DNA of 64,000 nt from an uncultured Odoribacter sp. Lineage in GTDB: Bacteria; Bacteroidota; Bacteroidia; Bacteroidales; Marinifilaceae. Below, piece after piece: positions 34,624 through 44,469 of the stretch. The DNA is taken from contig UQJP01000017.1 in the NCBI GenBank assembly GCA_900541415.1, positions 1 through 64,000 on the forward strand. The letters run 5' to 3'. Both the position numbers and the translations under genes were made by a program. The notes under the pieces are model-generated. The model searched no databases. It saw nothing but the letters and a program-made list of their open reading frames with translations, and had not been told where the DNA came from. How positions within the stretch are numbered: position 1 is the stretch's first letter; each line of letters opens with the position of its first letter.

Positions 34624-35970
34624 ATGGCTTTAAGGATTTTTTTATTTTTAGTTTTATTGCCGGGGATTCAGATAGGATATGCCCAGGATAAGAAATGGAC
34701 TTTACAGGATTGCATTGACTATGGAGTGGAGCAAAGTTTGCAAATGCAGAAACAAAAGCTTCAAAATGACAATAATCGTTTGGAGGTGCGTGATGCCGCT
34801 TTAGACCTGATTCCATCGGTGAATAGTTTTTCTCCATCCCTTTCTTATAATTATGGACGTGGTATCGACCCGGAGACAAATACTTATACGAATATGCAGT
34901 ATAAAACTTTAGGAGGACTGGGAGTGGGCGGAGGTGTCACATTATTTGCCGGTTTTAGCGGGATTAACCGTTTGAGAATGGCAAAGGTGGCCAGATTACA
35001 GGGGATGGAATCCACGGAACTATCCGCTAATAATATTGCGATTCAGGTGATGACGGCTTTTTTCACTTTGGTGTATGCGGAAGAGCAGATCAAGATCACG
35101 TTAGAACAGTTGGAAAATTCTAATTTGCAATTAAGGAAAATTCAGCGGGAATATGAGCTGGGCCGCCGTCCTAAGAGTGATCTTTTCGATATTCAGGCAC
35201 AGCAGGCATCCATTGAGTACCAATTAATCACTTGTCAGAACAACCGGGAAAATGCCCAGGTATCCCTGAAACATTTGATGAACTATCAGGAGGATACCGA
35301 TTTGGAATTATCTGTCGATTCCTGGAACGAGATTTTACCCGTGAAAGAGCAGAACGATTTGAATACGATTTATACCCGTGCGATGCAGTCGTTGCCGCAG
35401 GCGCTGATTGCCGGATATGATGTTCGTATTTATAAATTGAGAGAATATACAACTAAAGCGAATTTCGCTCCTTCTTTCAGTATGAACGGCGGTATATCTT
35501 TCGGTAATTATACCAGCCAGTCCGATCGGGGTTTTTGGACACAGATTTCAGATAAAAACCGTATTGGAAAGTATTTTGGTTTTAATATGAGCATTCCTAT
35601 TTTTTCCGGATTAGTGCGCCATTCCAACCTTAAACGGGCAAAAAACAATTATCAGAATGCCCGGATCACTTATCAGCAGACGGAACAATCGATTTACACC
35701 GAAATACAAAAGGCGATCCTTGATCTTGAATCCCAGGTTCAGCAGTATGAGATTGCCCGTAAAAAGGAAGAGTTCAGTGCATTGGCTTATCAGGCAGGGA
35801 GAAAGAAGTATGAGCAGGGGTTGATCACGATTATCGAAGTGAACACAACGGCTAATAATTATTTACAGGCTAAATACGATCTTTTAAAAGCCCGTTTGAA
35901 TTATGTGTTGCAAAAGAAAATGGTTGATTTTTATAAGGGTGTTCCTTTACAGACAAAAGTTGGAGAGTAA
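34624..35970 (+). CDS. TolC-family outer membrane efflux protein
   Basis: Outer-membrane channel of 448 residues. The ATG at 34624 gives a clean signal peptide (MALRIFLFLVLLPGIQIGYA, then QDKKW). The ORF can be extended upstream to 34537, but that part holds promoter-like sequence and is rejected. WTLQDCIDYGVEQ is the usual start of the mature domain. Two long helical repeats rich in Gln, Asn and Leu follow, with the motif YELGRRPKSDLFDIQAQQ in the first and YEQGLITIIEVNTTANNY in the second, a pattern seen in each OEP repeat. It forms the exit duct of a tripartite exporter with the adaptor gene 98 bp downstream. Confidence 0.93.
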   Translation: MALRIFLFLVLLPGIQIGYAQDKKWTLQDCIDYGVEQSLQMQKQKLQNDNNRLEVRDAALDLIPSVNSFSPSLSYNYGRGIDPETNTYTNMQYKTLGGLGVGGGVTLFAGFSGINRLRMAKVARLQGMESTELSANNIAIQVMTAFFTLVYAEEQIKITLEQLENSNLQLRKIQREYELGRRPKSDLFDIQAQQASIEYQLITCQNNRENAQVSLKHLMNYQEDTDLELSVDSWNEILPVKEQNDLNTIYTRAMQSLPQALIAGYDVRIYKLREYTTKANFAPSFSMNGGISFGNYTSQSDRGFWTQISDKNRIGKYFGFNMSIPIFSGLVRHSNLKRAKNNYQNARITYQQTEQSIYTEIQKAILDLESQVQQYEIARKKEEFSALAYQAGRKKYEQGLITIIEVNTTANNYLQAKYDLLKARLNYVLQKKMVDFYKGVPLQTKVGE

Positions 35971-36068
35971 TTGAACAGATAAATAGAATAAGTATTAAAA
36001 ATAATGTTCGGGAAGGGTGAAATTCAGGAATCGTCTTCTTTTCCCAACCGAAAGATAAAAGTAAAGCT

Positions 36069-37319
36069 ATGGATAAAGTTATTGAACAAAAGAAAGGATT
36101 AAAGAGAAAACATATACCGTATATTATCGGGGGCGTGTTTGTTTTGGTTGTTATCGGTTGGCTGGTTTTAGGCGACCATACTTCAACCCTGAGGGTTGAA
36201 AAAGGAAAAATTACGGTAGAGGAAGTGACTGCCGGAGTATTTAATGATTATATCCGGATTATGGGGAATGTAGAACCCATCACTTTTGTGCAGTTGAGTC
36301 CGCTGGAAACAGGCCGGGTGGTGGAGAAGATCGTGGAGGAAGGCACAATGGTGAAAAAGGGGCAGGTGATCATCCGTTTGGAAAATCCCAACCTGGCTAT
36401 GTCGATTTTGGACAGTGACGCTAATCTGGCCGAGAAACAGAATTTGCTCCGGAATACTTTATTACAGATGGAAAAAGATAAACTGGCATTACAGCAAAGC
36501 CGTTTAGAGAATGAAGTGAGCATTGCCCGGAAGAAACGTAAGTATGAGCAGGATAAAAAACTGTTTGAGGAGGATTTGATCGCTAAGGAAGAGTTCCTGG
36601 TGTCGAAGGAGGACTATGAGATGGCTGTGAAAAGTAACATTCTGGTGCTTGAAAAGCAAAAACAGGATTCTATCTATCGTTCTATCGAGGTGGAGAACAT
36701 GGAAATGAGCCTTGAAAATATGAAAGCTAATTTCAAGCTGGTGAGGGAGAGATATGAAAACCTGAATGTGAAAGCTCCTATCGACGGACAATTGGGAACG
36801 CTGAACGTGGAAATCGGTCAAACGGTTTCACAGGGAGCCAACATCGGTATTGTGAATGTGCTGGACGATTATAAGGTGGTGGCTCAGATCGACGAGCATT
36901 ATATCGACCGGGTGAAGAAAGACCTGACTGCGACGCTGGAACGCCAGGGAACAGATTTCGGTTTGAAAGTTTTAAAGGTTTATCCCGATGTAAAAGGGGG
37001 ACAATTTAAAACGGATCTGACTTTTGTGGCCGATAAACCAGAGAATATCCGTACGGGGCAGACTTATCACATTAACCTGCAATTGGGTGAATCGGACAAA
37101 TCGGTATTGATTCCGCGCGGAGCGTTTTATCAGACAACCGGAGGGCAATGGGTGTTTGTGGTCAGTGCCGACGGAAAGGAAGCTTATCGCCGGAATATAA
37201 AGATCGGTAAGCAAAATCCGCAATATTATCAGGTGGTGGATGGATTGGAGCCCGGTGAAAAGGTGATTACTTCCGGATATGAGGTTTTCGGTAAAAATGA
37301 ACGCCTGATTTTAAAATAA
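36069..37319 (+). CDS. HlyD/MacA-type periplasmic adaptor
   Basis: Membrane fusion protein of 416 residues. One N-terminal transmembrane helix (about 17-32) anchors it in the inner membrane. LSPLETGRVVEKIVEEGT and KAPIDGQLGTLNVEIGQTV are the two lipoyl-like halves, separated by a long coiled-coil hairpin (about 115-225) rich in Glu, Lys and Leu. A beta-barrel domain and a C-terminal membrane-proximal domain (DGLEPGEKVITSGYEVFG) follow. The family couples an ATPase-permease pair to a TolC-type channel. By position its partners are the TolC gene and the divergent ATPase. Confidence 0.93.
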   Translation: MDKVIEQKKGLKRKHIPYIIGGVFVLVVIGWLVLGDHTSTLRVEKGKITVEEVTAGVFNDYIRIMGNVEPITFVQLSPLETGRVVEKIVEEGTMVKKGQVIIRLENPNLAMSILDSDANLAEKQNLLRNTLLQMEKDKLALQQSRLENEVSIARKKRKYEQDKKLFEEDLIAKEEFLVSKEDYEMAVKSNILVLEKQKQDSIYRSIEVENMEMSLENMKANFKLVRERYENLNVKAPIDGQLGTLNVEIGQTVSQGANIGIVNVLDDYKVVAQIDEHYIDRVKKDLTATLERQGTDFGLKVLKVYPDVKGGQFKTDLTFVADKPENIRTGQTYHINLQLGESDKSVLIPRGAFYQTTGGQWVFVVSADGKEAYRRNIKIGKQNPQYYQVVDGLEPGEKVITSGYEVFGKNERLILK

Positions 37320-37417
37320 TGTAAGAAATTAATATTGTGCAGTAACTTTTCAGAGTTTCATGCGTCTTAACTTATAGGAAGTTTTAATATTCTTAATTTT
37401 TACTAAAAGGAATTGAT

Positions 37418-38182
37418 ATGATAAAGACAGTTATTTTTTCAGTATTGCTTTTGTTGGGGATGATAACAGGGGCAAAGGCGGGAGAACAAGTGGAAATATC
37501 CCGTTTTCAGGGAGAAAAAATTACGGGGATCGATGTTTCCGGTGCTTTTGAAATTAAAATCCGGCAAGGAGAAGAAACCGGGGTGGTTTTAAGTATTCCT
37601 GCACGCTATAAGAATCAGCTTACCGTATCGCTGGATGGAAATGGAAAGTTGAAGATCGGTTTTAAAGGCACGATTAAAGGAGAACGTGGCGACCGTTATC
37701 TGGCTGAAATTGTCTGCTCGTCATTAGAATATATAGATTTGAGCGGGGCTTGCCGTTTGAGCGGTGAAGGAGATTTTTACGGAGAGAAATTGTCGATAGA
37801 CCTGTCGGGAGCTGCTACGGTTACGATGGGAGGATATGTGGAAGTTGGTGGAAAAGTAGAGGCTGATTTATCGGGGGCTGCCCGGTTTACCGGGAAATTA
37901 TCCGCTCCGTTTATCGATGCTGAACTTTCCGGTGCAGCTTATTTCACGTTGAGCGGGAATGCGGATTCCGGTAAGCTGGAAACTTCCGGTGCTGCACAGG
38001 CTCATATGGGCGACTTTACTTTTCGCACCCTGAGTGCTTCTGCTTCCGGTGCATCCTCTATAAGAGTTTGTGCCAATGAACAATTGAGTGTTTCAGGCTC
38101 AGGAGCGGCGAAATTATTTTACCGGAGTGAAGGAAGGGTAAATGTCCATACTTCCGGTGCTTCTACAATCAGTCAATTTTAA
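37418..38182 (+). CDS. DUF2807 (head GIN domain) secreted protein
   Basis: Exported protein of 254 residues, with a signal peptide (about 1-21, ending AKA-GEQ). The mature part carries the DUF2807 (putative auto-transporter adhesin, head GIN) pattern: repeated short strands with SGA, seen at least eight times (DLSGAATV, DLSGAARF, ELSGAAYF, TSGAAQAH, ASGASSIR, and so on), consistent with a right-handed parallel beta-helix. It lies 98 bp after the adaptor gene and may be expressed with it. Its role is unknown, though such proteins are often found with envelope-stress and export loci. Confidence 0.85.
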   Translation: MIKTVIFSVLLLLGMITGAKAGEQVEISRFQGEKITGIDVSGAFEIKIRQGEETGVVLSIPARYKNQLTVSLDGNGKLKIGFKGTIKGERGDRYLAEIVCSSLEYIDLSGACRLSGEGDFYGEKLSIDLSGAATVTMGGYVEVGGKVEADLSGAARFTGKLSAPFIDAELSGAAYFTLSGNADSGKLETSGAAQAHMGDFTFRTLSASASGASSIRVCANEQLSVSGSGAAKLFYRSEGRVNVHTSGASTISQF

Positions 38183-38199
38183 GTATAGTATTCAAAAAG

Positions 38200-38235
38200 A
38201 AAACTCCCGTTTCATATAACTGAAACGGGAGTTTT
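38200..38235. terminator. Bidirectional terminator between convergent genes
   Basis: Perfect 15-bp arms AAAACTCCCGTTTCA and TGAAACGGGAGTTTT around TATAAC. It serves both the DUF2807 gene and the glycosidase gene on the other strand. Confidence 0.9.
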
Positions 38236-38249
38236 AGGTTTAGGGTATA

Positions 38250-41243
38250 TTATTCCAATATCAGCAGATAACCTTTTCCTTTTTCTACCTTTATTTTATC
38301 CGTGGGGGAGAAAGTCTTTTCCGGCTGAAAAGTTTCAATGGCCGGGGCATGCAGTTTCGCTGTTTTCGGCTCGACTCCCAGGGCTTTCCAATCGATTTTC
38401 AGCTTGATTTCTTCGTCCTGCTCCGCCCAGCTTCCTATGGCAATCATGGCTTTTTTATCTTTTACATAACAAGTAGCCAATATTTTATCGTTTCCGGTTT
38501 TTACGGGATTATAAGACACCCAGTATCCGATCATCCGGCTGCCCTGCATTCCGAATTCATCCCATGCTTTCCAAAGGTATTGTGCGGTTTCGCAATCGCC
38601 CCAATGCAACCGGGAGGTCATACCGTAGACCATGCCCCGCCATGCGTTTCCACAATCCTGCAACATTTCACCCATCATTCCGAAAGGTATTCCGGAGACT
38701 TCTGTCATCCAATAGTCCGGCGATGCATTATAATCGAAATATTCTCCTAACCACAGGCGGTCGAGGTAGGGCATGTGTTCCATATAGAGGCAGGCACTAT
38801 TGATGAAACCGTCCTGTGCATTGAATTGATTCGCGGAGTGAAGATCGATCCGGGGATCGGGGCAGCCTTTATCGAGCACTTTCCTGATCCGTTTCATCGT
38901 AGTGCGGTCAAAAGCAAGATCGTCGATATACAAGCCGTCGATGCCTACGTTTTTGACCAGCCAGTTCAGGCCTTCTACATAAAAATTGTGCCAGCGGGAA
39001 ACGCCTGAATTCACAATAGCAGCATCGGTATACTTTTCAACAAACCAAGCGGCAATATAATCCTGATCCAAATGTTCCTGTAACCAGGAGTAGCCGTTAC
39101 CTTTCCCTGCGGAAAAAATTTCATGGCCTAAAGAACGTAGCGCCCAAAGTTCCGGTGCCCGGTTCGCCAATTCTCTCACCGTATAGTAGATTTTCACTTT
39201 ACAACCTTTCGCGTGGGCTTCGTCGATATAAGCTTTCATGAAATCGGGACGGAAGAACGGATAATTAATGTGTGGGTTAATTGCTGTTCCGTGGTGGATA
39301 TTGATGGTGTTTGCCCCGTTAGCCACTATTTTATCGATGGGTTGGTAGCTGTGATAATAACGGTCGGCCCATTGCTTATCGGTGTCGATCGGTTTAAATG
39401 GTGTGGTAGACAACAGGAAAATGAAAGTCATTTCTTCTCCCTTTTTCAAAGTACGGCTTCCGCTATAAGCTTTCACCTGCACGGTCTTTCCGTTACGGGC
39501 GAAGTCTATGCCCCCTTTGCCGTTATTGTTCCAGCATTCGGGAATGATAAGCGGTTTTGACTGGTAAAAATTGGTGTTCAACGGCCTGATGTAGTGTTCA
39601 TCGCGGAACACGCAATGAATCCCGGCGTTTTCTTTGCCTATCCAAAATCCTTCCTGATTGTTCCTGATATTCCATTTCCAGGAATTTTTGTCGGGTATGA
39701 AAGATCCGGTATGTCCCATTCCCAGCCAATATTTAGCAATTTCTCCGTTCAGGGGGATTTCCAGTCGCATGTCTTCCACCCGGCTTGTTTCATTGGCTTT
39801 TACCGTGATCTTATATTCCATGAATCCGTCGAATTCCATTTTCGCCTGGCAAGTCAGGGTGAAATCTCCGGCTTTGTTTTGGCTTTCCCAGCCTGTTTGA
39901 CCGTCCTCTTGTGTGGTGAAGCGGAAAGATTCGTTTTTCCAGGAAAGGGGTTTCCGGTTTTGTTCTATAACGAAGCGGATTGGTGCCTGAAGGATCGGGG
40001 TGGCTTTTTCACCGATCGTTGTGACTTCTTCTGTGAAAAAACTGGAAATACTTTCAGGTAATCCCGATTCTCCGAGAGAGACGGAACGTCCCAGACACTG
40101 TATTTCTTTTCCGTTTACTTTCAGCGGGGTGAATGGTCTTACGATGCTGTTGTCACAAGCCAATTCCGAATTCAGCCAGCGCAATCTGGACAGGCGGTAT
40201 ATATCACTGTCGCCTTTATCTTCCAGTATCCGGTCGGAAAGATTAATGGCCAGATCGATCGTTTCCGCAGGGCATTGGTCGGCAGAAACCGTGACTTTTC
40301 CCCGGTAGGTGCCCTGGGCTATACCGACCGGCATTTGGATGCCGATCCATAGCGGACGGATTTCACCTTTGGGAACCCGGTAGGCAATGTTCATAGGACG
40401 TTGTAACCAGTCGGTTCCGGAGAGATTAAAACAGGTAAATGCCGAAGCCGGGATGTTATTTTTATTGCCTTGCAGATCGGTAAATTCAATTTTTATCTGG
40501 TCTATGTCCCGGTCTTTAGCCCATAAAGCGATCTGAAACACAAAGTATTCGTTTTGATCGGCTTCTGCGGCAAACGGGAGGAAAGCTCCGGATGCCGTCC
40601 AACGGTAGGGAATATCCCTGAACATTTTCACCGGATGTTTCCGGTCTTCCGGAAAGAGCAGAAACGGTTTACCGATATAATCTTTTTCCAGTTTTGCCTT
40701 TTCGGCAGAAGTGGCTACAATCTCCATCGGATAGAAGCTATTGAAATCGCCCCGGGATTGAAATTGGATAAAGCGGGCATCGGGGACAGCTGAGGAAATC
40801 ACTGCTTTTTGAGCTTTTGCCAGCCATGCTGCATCGGGGAGTGTGTTTTCTTTCCTGTAATCCACTTTGGGATACGGACCTCCTGAGGTGTGATAGGGAA
40901 GGTAATAGATGTAATAATCTCCCGGAACAGTTTTCGGCTCGAAAATCAGTTTACCTTCTTCCCGGGTGACCGTTTCCCGAAAGAAATTTGTGATTTGCTG
41001 TCCGGTGGTGGCATCTACAATGATGATTCCTTTCCGGGCGGCATCCTGATCTTTCCGCCGCCAGGGAATCGTGGCGCGTACCAGCTCCGGGTTTCCGGTT
41101 ACTTTGACTACTGCCCGGTGGTTTCCTAAAGTGTCCGGAGTCCAAAAGGCTGTTCCATACCATACGTCCGATGGCTGGAAATCTTGTGCAGGCAGGCTAA
41201 AAGCGGTGCACAGCGTGGCGAATAAACATAACAGTTTTTTCAT
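38250..41243 (-). CDS. Secreted DUF6067/GH123-like glycoside hydrolase
   Basis: Large exported protein of 997 residues. A signal peptide (MKKLLCLFATLCTAFSLPA) is followed by beta-rich N-terminal domains and, in the C-terminal half, a TIM-barrel-like catalytic region with KVKIYYTVRELANRAPELWA, GIDGLYIDDLAFDRTTMKRI and PRIDLHSANQFN. It resembles the DUF6067/DUF4091 (GH123-related) glycosidases of gut Bacteroidetes. The bond cleaved is not known from sequence, and the Asp pair in YIDDLAFD is a plausible catalytic site. Its ATG overlaps the stop of the metallopeptidase gene by 4 bases, so the two are translationally coupled. Confidence 0.72.
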   Translation of the reverse strand: MKKLLCLFATLCTAFSLPAQDFQPSDVWYGTAFWTPDTLGNHRAVVKVTGNPELVRATIPWRRKDQDAARKGIIIVDATTGQQITNFFRETVTREEGKLIFEPKTVPGDYYIYYLPYHTSGGPYPKVDYRKENTLPDAAWLAKAQKAVISSAVPDARFIQFQSRGDFNSFYPMEIVATSAEKAKLEKDYIGKPFLLFPEDRKHPVKMFRDIPYRWTASGAFLPFAAEADQNEYFVFQIALWAKDRDIDQIKIEFTDLQGNKNNIPASAFTCFNLSGTDWLQRPMNIAYRVPKGEIRPLWIGIQMPVGIAQGTYRGKVTVSADQCPAETIDLAINLSDRILEDKGDSDIYRLSRLRWLNSELACDNSIVRPFTPLKVNGKEIQCLGRSVSLGESGLPESISSFFTEEVTTIGEKATPILQAPIRFVIEQNRKPLSWKNESFRFTTQEDGQTGWESQNKAGDFTLTCQAKMEFDGFMEYKITVKANETSRVEDMRLEIPLNGEIAKYWLGMGHTGSFIPDKNSWKWNIRNNQEGFWIGKENAGIHCVFRDEHYIRPLNTNFYQSKPLIIPECWNNNGKGGIDFARNGKTVQVKAYSGSRTLKKGEEMTFIFLLSTTPFKPIDTDKQWADRYYHSYQPIDKIVANGANTINIHHGTAINPHINYPFFRPDFMKAYIDEAHAKGCKVKIYYTVRELANRAPELWALRSLGHEIFSAGKGNGYSWLQEHLDQDYIAAWFVEKYTDAAIVNSGVSRWHNFYVEGLNWLVKNVGIDGLYIDDLAFDRTTMKRIRKVLDKGCPDPRIDLHSANQFNAQDGFINSACLYMEHMPYLDRLWLGEYFDYNASPDYWMTEVSGIPFGMMGEMLQDCGNAWRGMVYGMTSRLHWGDCETAQYLWKAWDEFGMQGSRMIGYWVSYNPVKTGNDKILATCYVKDKKAMIAIGSWAEQDEEIKLKIDWKALGVEPKTAKLHAPAIETFQPEKTFSPTDKIKVEKGKGYLLILE

Positions 41244-42868
41244 AATCCTAAAATTTCTATACCTTGTTTAAAGAAAATGTCTTTCGGAATCCCGGCTTCC
41301 GCAATGCGGTCAAGATCTTTTTGCAGGGCGGGGGTGATCATGCCTTTTTCCCGAATCAGAAGGGTGGCCTTGTCATAATCGCCATCGCCTTCTATGGTGA
41401 TGTATTCGTTAGCAATGGCGGCAATGTCTTCCTTCATTTTGTCAAAATCCACCGAATAATAACCGCTTTGTTCATTCCAGGCGATCGCTCCGCTTTCTAT
41501 GAAGTGTGCAAATTGCATCATATTGGCTTTGCCGTGTGCGCTGGCTGCTCCGAAACGGGTGGACCGAAAAATTCCCGCAATGAAAGTGACGTAATTGTCC
41601 ATAAGGTCTTTGTCTCCGATAATGCCCCATTCCGAGAGTTTGGTGATACAATACAATCCTAAAATATCGGCTTTTCCTTCTTCGATCGAAGTGTAATGAT
41701 CTTTTAAAGCCGAACGGATGTCCTGCTTATCGGTAATGGTGTATTTTGTTCCTAAGCCGTGAGCCACTTCGTGAAACATGGTGTTTTCAAAAAATGCGTC
41801 GAAACGGATATGCCGCAGTTGTGCCGGATCAATCACCAATCGGGCGATAGGAACCAATATTTTGTCGAATTTAGCTTGCATCGCATTTTTTAGTTGCAGT
41901 TTCCGGCTACCTTTGGCTGCGTGTACCCTGGGATCGTTCGGCAGGTTTATGGCTATATTCTTACTTCCGGCATTGCAATCTCCGGCATAATAAATTACAT
42001 CGTAAACATTCAGGTCGGGATTGGTGTTGGCTTTTTCCCGTTTGTAAGCCTGCTCCACCGGAAGGCTTTCCTGTAACCGGGGAAGATAGTGGGCATATAA
42101 GGATAGTTTTTCGCTCCATGCTTTGTCTTTCACTAATACTTGTCCTGAATGGGAGGCCTTGTAACCGAACAGGGCGTCTTCGTAGGTTTCTATGGGGCCG
42201 ATGACAATATCGACGGTGTTATCTTTCATGTCCATCCAGGCAAGGTCGCTGGCCAGATAATCATCGGACAATAATGCTTCAGCTCTAAGGTTTAAGTAAT
42301 TTCTCAATCCTTCGTCTTCAGCCAAAATAGCAGCTTGCCGTAAGAGAGAGGCCGCTTTTGTGGTTGCTTCCGGGAAGGCTTCATGATAGGGAACCACTTT
42401 TAACAGTCCTGTATCGTCCCTGCGAATCACACTGTACCAATTGGTTTTACGGGCATCGGTTAAAGTTTCAAATTCGGCTTTAGTCATGTCCTGCGGATAA
42501 AAATTGGCACCCAGAGGTTTCTTTCCGTATTGGGAAAGGAAAGGGGTATTGCTGTTTAGCCTGTCCCAGGGACCATAATTGATAGAAAGGTATTTAATCA
42601 GCGCACTGTCTGTTATACCTTCGAACAGTTTATTTTTATCTCCGAAAGCTTCCTGCCAGTATATTTCTTCCATGATGTCCGCGGCCTGAATCAGCAAAGG
42701 GAGCATTTTCTTTTCGTTTTCCGTTAGTTTCGACAGGTCGGTTGTCAGGGTGAATGCGGCATATTGGTCGGCCAGTTCCTGATAGGGGGAAGGGGCGGTT
42801 TTGTTTTTTCCGTTTTTACACGCACAAAACATGAGTCCAACCGCCAGGATAAATACGAATTTTTTCAT
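41240..42868 (-). CDS. M49-like (dipeptidyl-peptidase III family) lipoprotein
   Basis: Zinc peptidase of 542 residues from the ATG at 42868. A TTG at 42910 is in frame but gives no signal peptide. It starts with MKKFVFILAVGLMFCACKNG, a lipoprotein-like signal with the Cys followed by KNG. The zinc motif is HEVAHGLG, a five-residue HExxH instead of the HExxxH of classical M49. Downstream EEGKADILGL supplies the expected third ligand. Many relatives in Bacteroidetes databases are mislabelled. It would remove dipeptides or act as a related peptidase on the cell surface or in the periplasm. It is cotranscribed with the glycosidase gene. Confidence 0.78.
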   Translation of the reverse strand: MKKFVFILAVGLMFCACKNGKNKTAPSPYQELADQYAAFTLTTDLSKLTENEKKMLPLLIQAADIMEEIYWQEAFGDKNKLFEGITDSALIKYLSINYGPWDRLNSNTPFLSQYGKKPLGANFYPQDMTKAEFETLTDARKTNWYSVIRRDDTGLLKVVPYHEAFPEATTKAASLLRQAAILAEDEGLRNYLNLRAEALLSDDYLASDLAWMDMKDNTVDIVIGPIETYEDALFGYKASHSGQVLVKDKAWSEKLSLYAHYLPRLQESLPVEQAYKREKANTNPDLNVYDVIYYAGDCNAGSKNIAINLPNDPRVHAAKGSRKLQLKNAMQAKFDKILVPIARLVIDPAQLRHIRFDAFFENTMFHEVAHGLGTKYTITDKQDIRSALKDHYTSIEEGKADILGLYCITKLSEWGIIGDKDLMDNYVTFIAGIFRSTRFGAASAHGKANMMQFAHFIESGAIAWNEQSGYYSVDFDKMKEDIAAIANEYITIEGDGDYDKATLLIREKGMITPALQKDLDRIAEAGIPKDIFFKQGIEILGL

Positions 42869-42920
42869 AAATACAGATTTTATTTTGCCATCGATTGACG
42901 AAAGTAGCAAAAAATGTAAT

Positions 42921-42966
42921 AAAATGTTCAGGCTGGGAAAGTTAATCTTCCCAGCCTGAACATTTT
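42921..42966 (-). terminator. Terminator of the propeller lipoprotein gene
   Basis: Perfect 19-bp arms AAAATGTTCAGGCTGGGAA and its complement (42948-42966) around an 8-base loop. It lies about 30 bp beyond the stop at 42995. Confidence 0.9.
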
Positions 42967-42994
42967 ATTAAGAATCCGATAAGATTTGGGTTTT

Positions 42995-44164
42995 TTATAA
43001 ATTGGCAATATTACCCGAACCTATAATTAAAACAGGATTGTCTTCTTCTGAAATTTCAGATTGTAATTTTTCCATCCTTTGACGAACGGTGTTGTCGATT
43101 TCCGGTTTCTTCAATACTTCCGGGATAAGTTTCGATAGGGTGCTAACCGGGTATTCTACATAGAATTGTCCATTTTCCTGAAAGAACAATTTGTCCGGTG
43201 ACAGGTTCGTTCCCAGATAGTCGTTATTTATTGTTTGAAAATGGGTGACTTTTTCATTTGAAAAATCAATCAGATAATAAGTCCTGTAACCGCTGAATGC
43301 GACAGACCCTATTTTGTTTCCCTGAACATTAGCCTGCTTGCTGGTTGTGCTTGTAACGTTGTAAATGGAGGCCAATAGCCTGTTGTCCGCTATCTGTACG
43401 ATCCGCAATTGTTGTTCGGAAGTAACCGGAATCCGGTATTTCAGATGCAGGGAATTTTGCTCGACCTGGAAAATAGAATCGGTGCGGTGGGGGCGGTAGT
43501 AGTGCTGCCCGCTTGCGTTGTATAAATTGTTGTTGAAATCAATCTTCCGGGCATCTTCCTCTCCGGTATTATCGACTCCTCCTAAAAAACGGCCTGAAAT
43601 CGTCTGGGTGTATAGTTTGTATTGCGCCTGTTTATTGCGCATATTGGCAATTTGCAGCACACTGTCGTTTAGCATGGTCAGGGCATAAGCCGCTCCTTTT
43701 TCGGCTAAAGGGATTTTCATGTATGTTCCGTCGGGAATACTCCAGCTATGTATAAAATTTCTTCCGAAATCAATAGCCAGGATTCTGTCTTCTGAAGGGG
43801 TCCAGGTTTTTCCGGCGATAAACCTGTATTCTCCGGGACCGCGTCCCTGAACGGCAAGATTACGGATGTGTTTCCCGTTACGGTCGAACAATATAATATA
43901 AGCAGAAGAAAATGCGGCAATGTATTTTTTCCCTATTAAATAAGTGGCGTTGCCAAACAGGCTCGAATCGGTGGTTTCTAATGGAACGATTTCCAGATTT
44001 TTTCCTATGTCCGTTAATTTCAATGAAACCGAATCGGTGGGAACGTTTAGGTTTACTAAAGTGATAGGGATGCCCTGGTCTTTGTAAACACTGATAGACT
44101 TTTCCTTGTTCTGGCAAGCCGAAAGCATGGCTACAATAATGAAAATAATTAATAAATACTGCAT
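42995..44164 (-). CDS. Six-bladed beta-propeller lipoprotein (BF3164/DUF5128-like)
   Basis: Exported lipoprotein of 389 residues, with the lipobox IIFIIVAMLSACQNKEK. The mature part begins with the segment LEIVPLETTDSSLFG, which is the start of the six-bladed propeller family (BF3164-like, DUF5128 or PF17170-like), and includes IILFDRNGKHIRNL and AVQGRGPGEYRF, a characteristic GxGPGEY repeat. These proteins are common next to polysaccharide loci in Bacteroidetes. Their ligand is unknown. It is monocistronic, ending in a strong terminator. Confidence 0.82.
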   Translation of the reverse strand: MQYLLIIFIIVAMLSACQNKEKSISVYKDQGIPITLVNLNVPTDSVSLKLTDIGKNLEIVPLETTDSSLFGNATYLIGKKYIAAFSSAYIILFDRNGKHIRNLAVQGRGPGEYRFIAGKTWTPSEDRILAIDFGRNFIHSWSIPDGTYMKIPLAEKGAAYALTMLNDSVLQIANMRNKQAQYKLYTQTISGRFLGGVDNTGEEDARKIDFNNNLYNASGQHYYRPHRTDSIFQVEQNSLHLKYRIPVTSEQQLRIVQIADNRLLASIYNVTSTTSKQANVQGNKIGSVAFSGYRTYYLIDFSNEKVTHFQTINNDYLGTNLSPDKLFFQENGQFYVEYPVSTLSKLIPEVLKKPEIDNTVRQRMEKLQSEISEEDNPVLIIGSGNIANL

Positions 44165-44469
44165 TGGTAGTTTTATTTCGTTTTAGTTTATGTTTATTGA
44201 AGTAAATATCATACTTTTTATTGACATTATAAAAAAAAATACGACATATTTTAAATATCTAAAAAATATGTATTCATTTTAGTGAGTAATTATTTTTATT
44301 ATTGTGATGTAAATATTTCTTATTTTATTGATATATAGTAAAATATATTGAACTGAAAACGGTTGGTCAGGAGGGAAAGACGAAGTATATGGAAATAAAA
44401 ATATCCGGTAATTATTCTTATCGTTTAAGAATAATTACCGGATACTTGTAAGAGAATCGGACTATCGGT
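44165..44469. other. Intergenic region, AT-rich
   Basis: Lies upstream of the propeller gene and downstream of the S9 peptidase gene on the minus strand. It is very AT-rich. Apart from the S9 terminator at 44402-44444, no gene and no clear promoter motif is seen. Confidence 0.6.
44402..44444 (-). terminator. Terminator of the S9 peptidase gene
   Basis: Perfect 19-bp arms TATCCGGTAATTATTCTTA and its complement (44426-44444) around a 5-base loop. It is about 26 bp beyond the stop at 44470. Confidence 0.85.
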
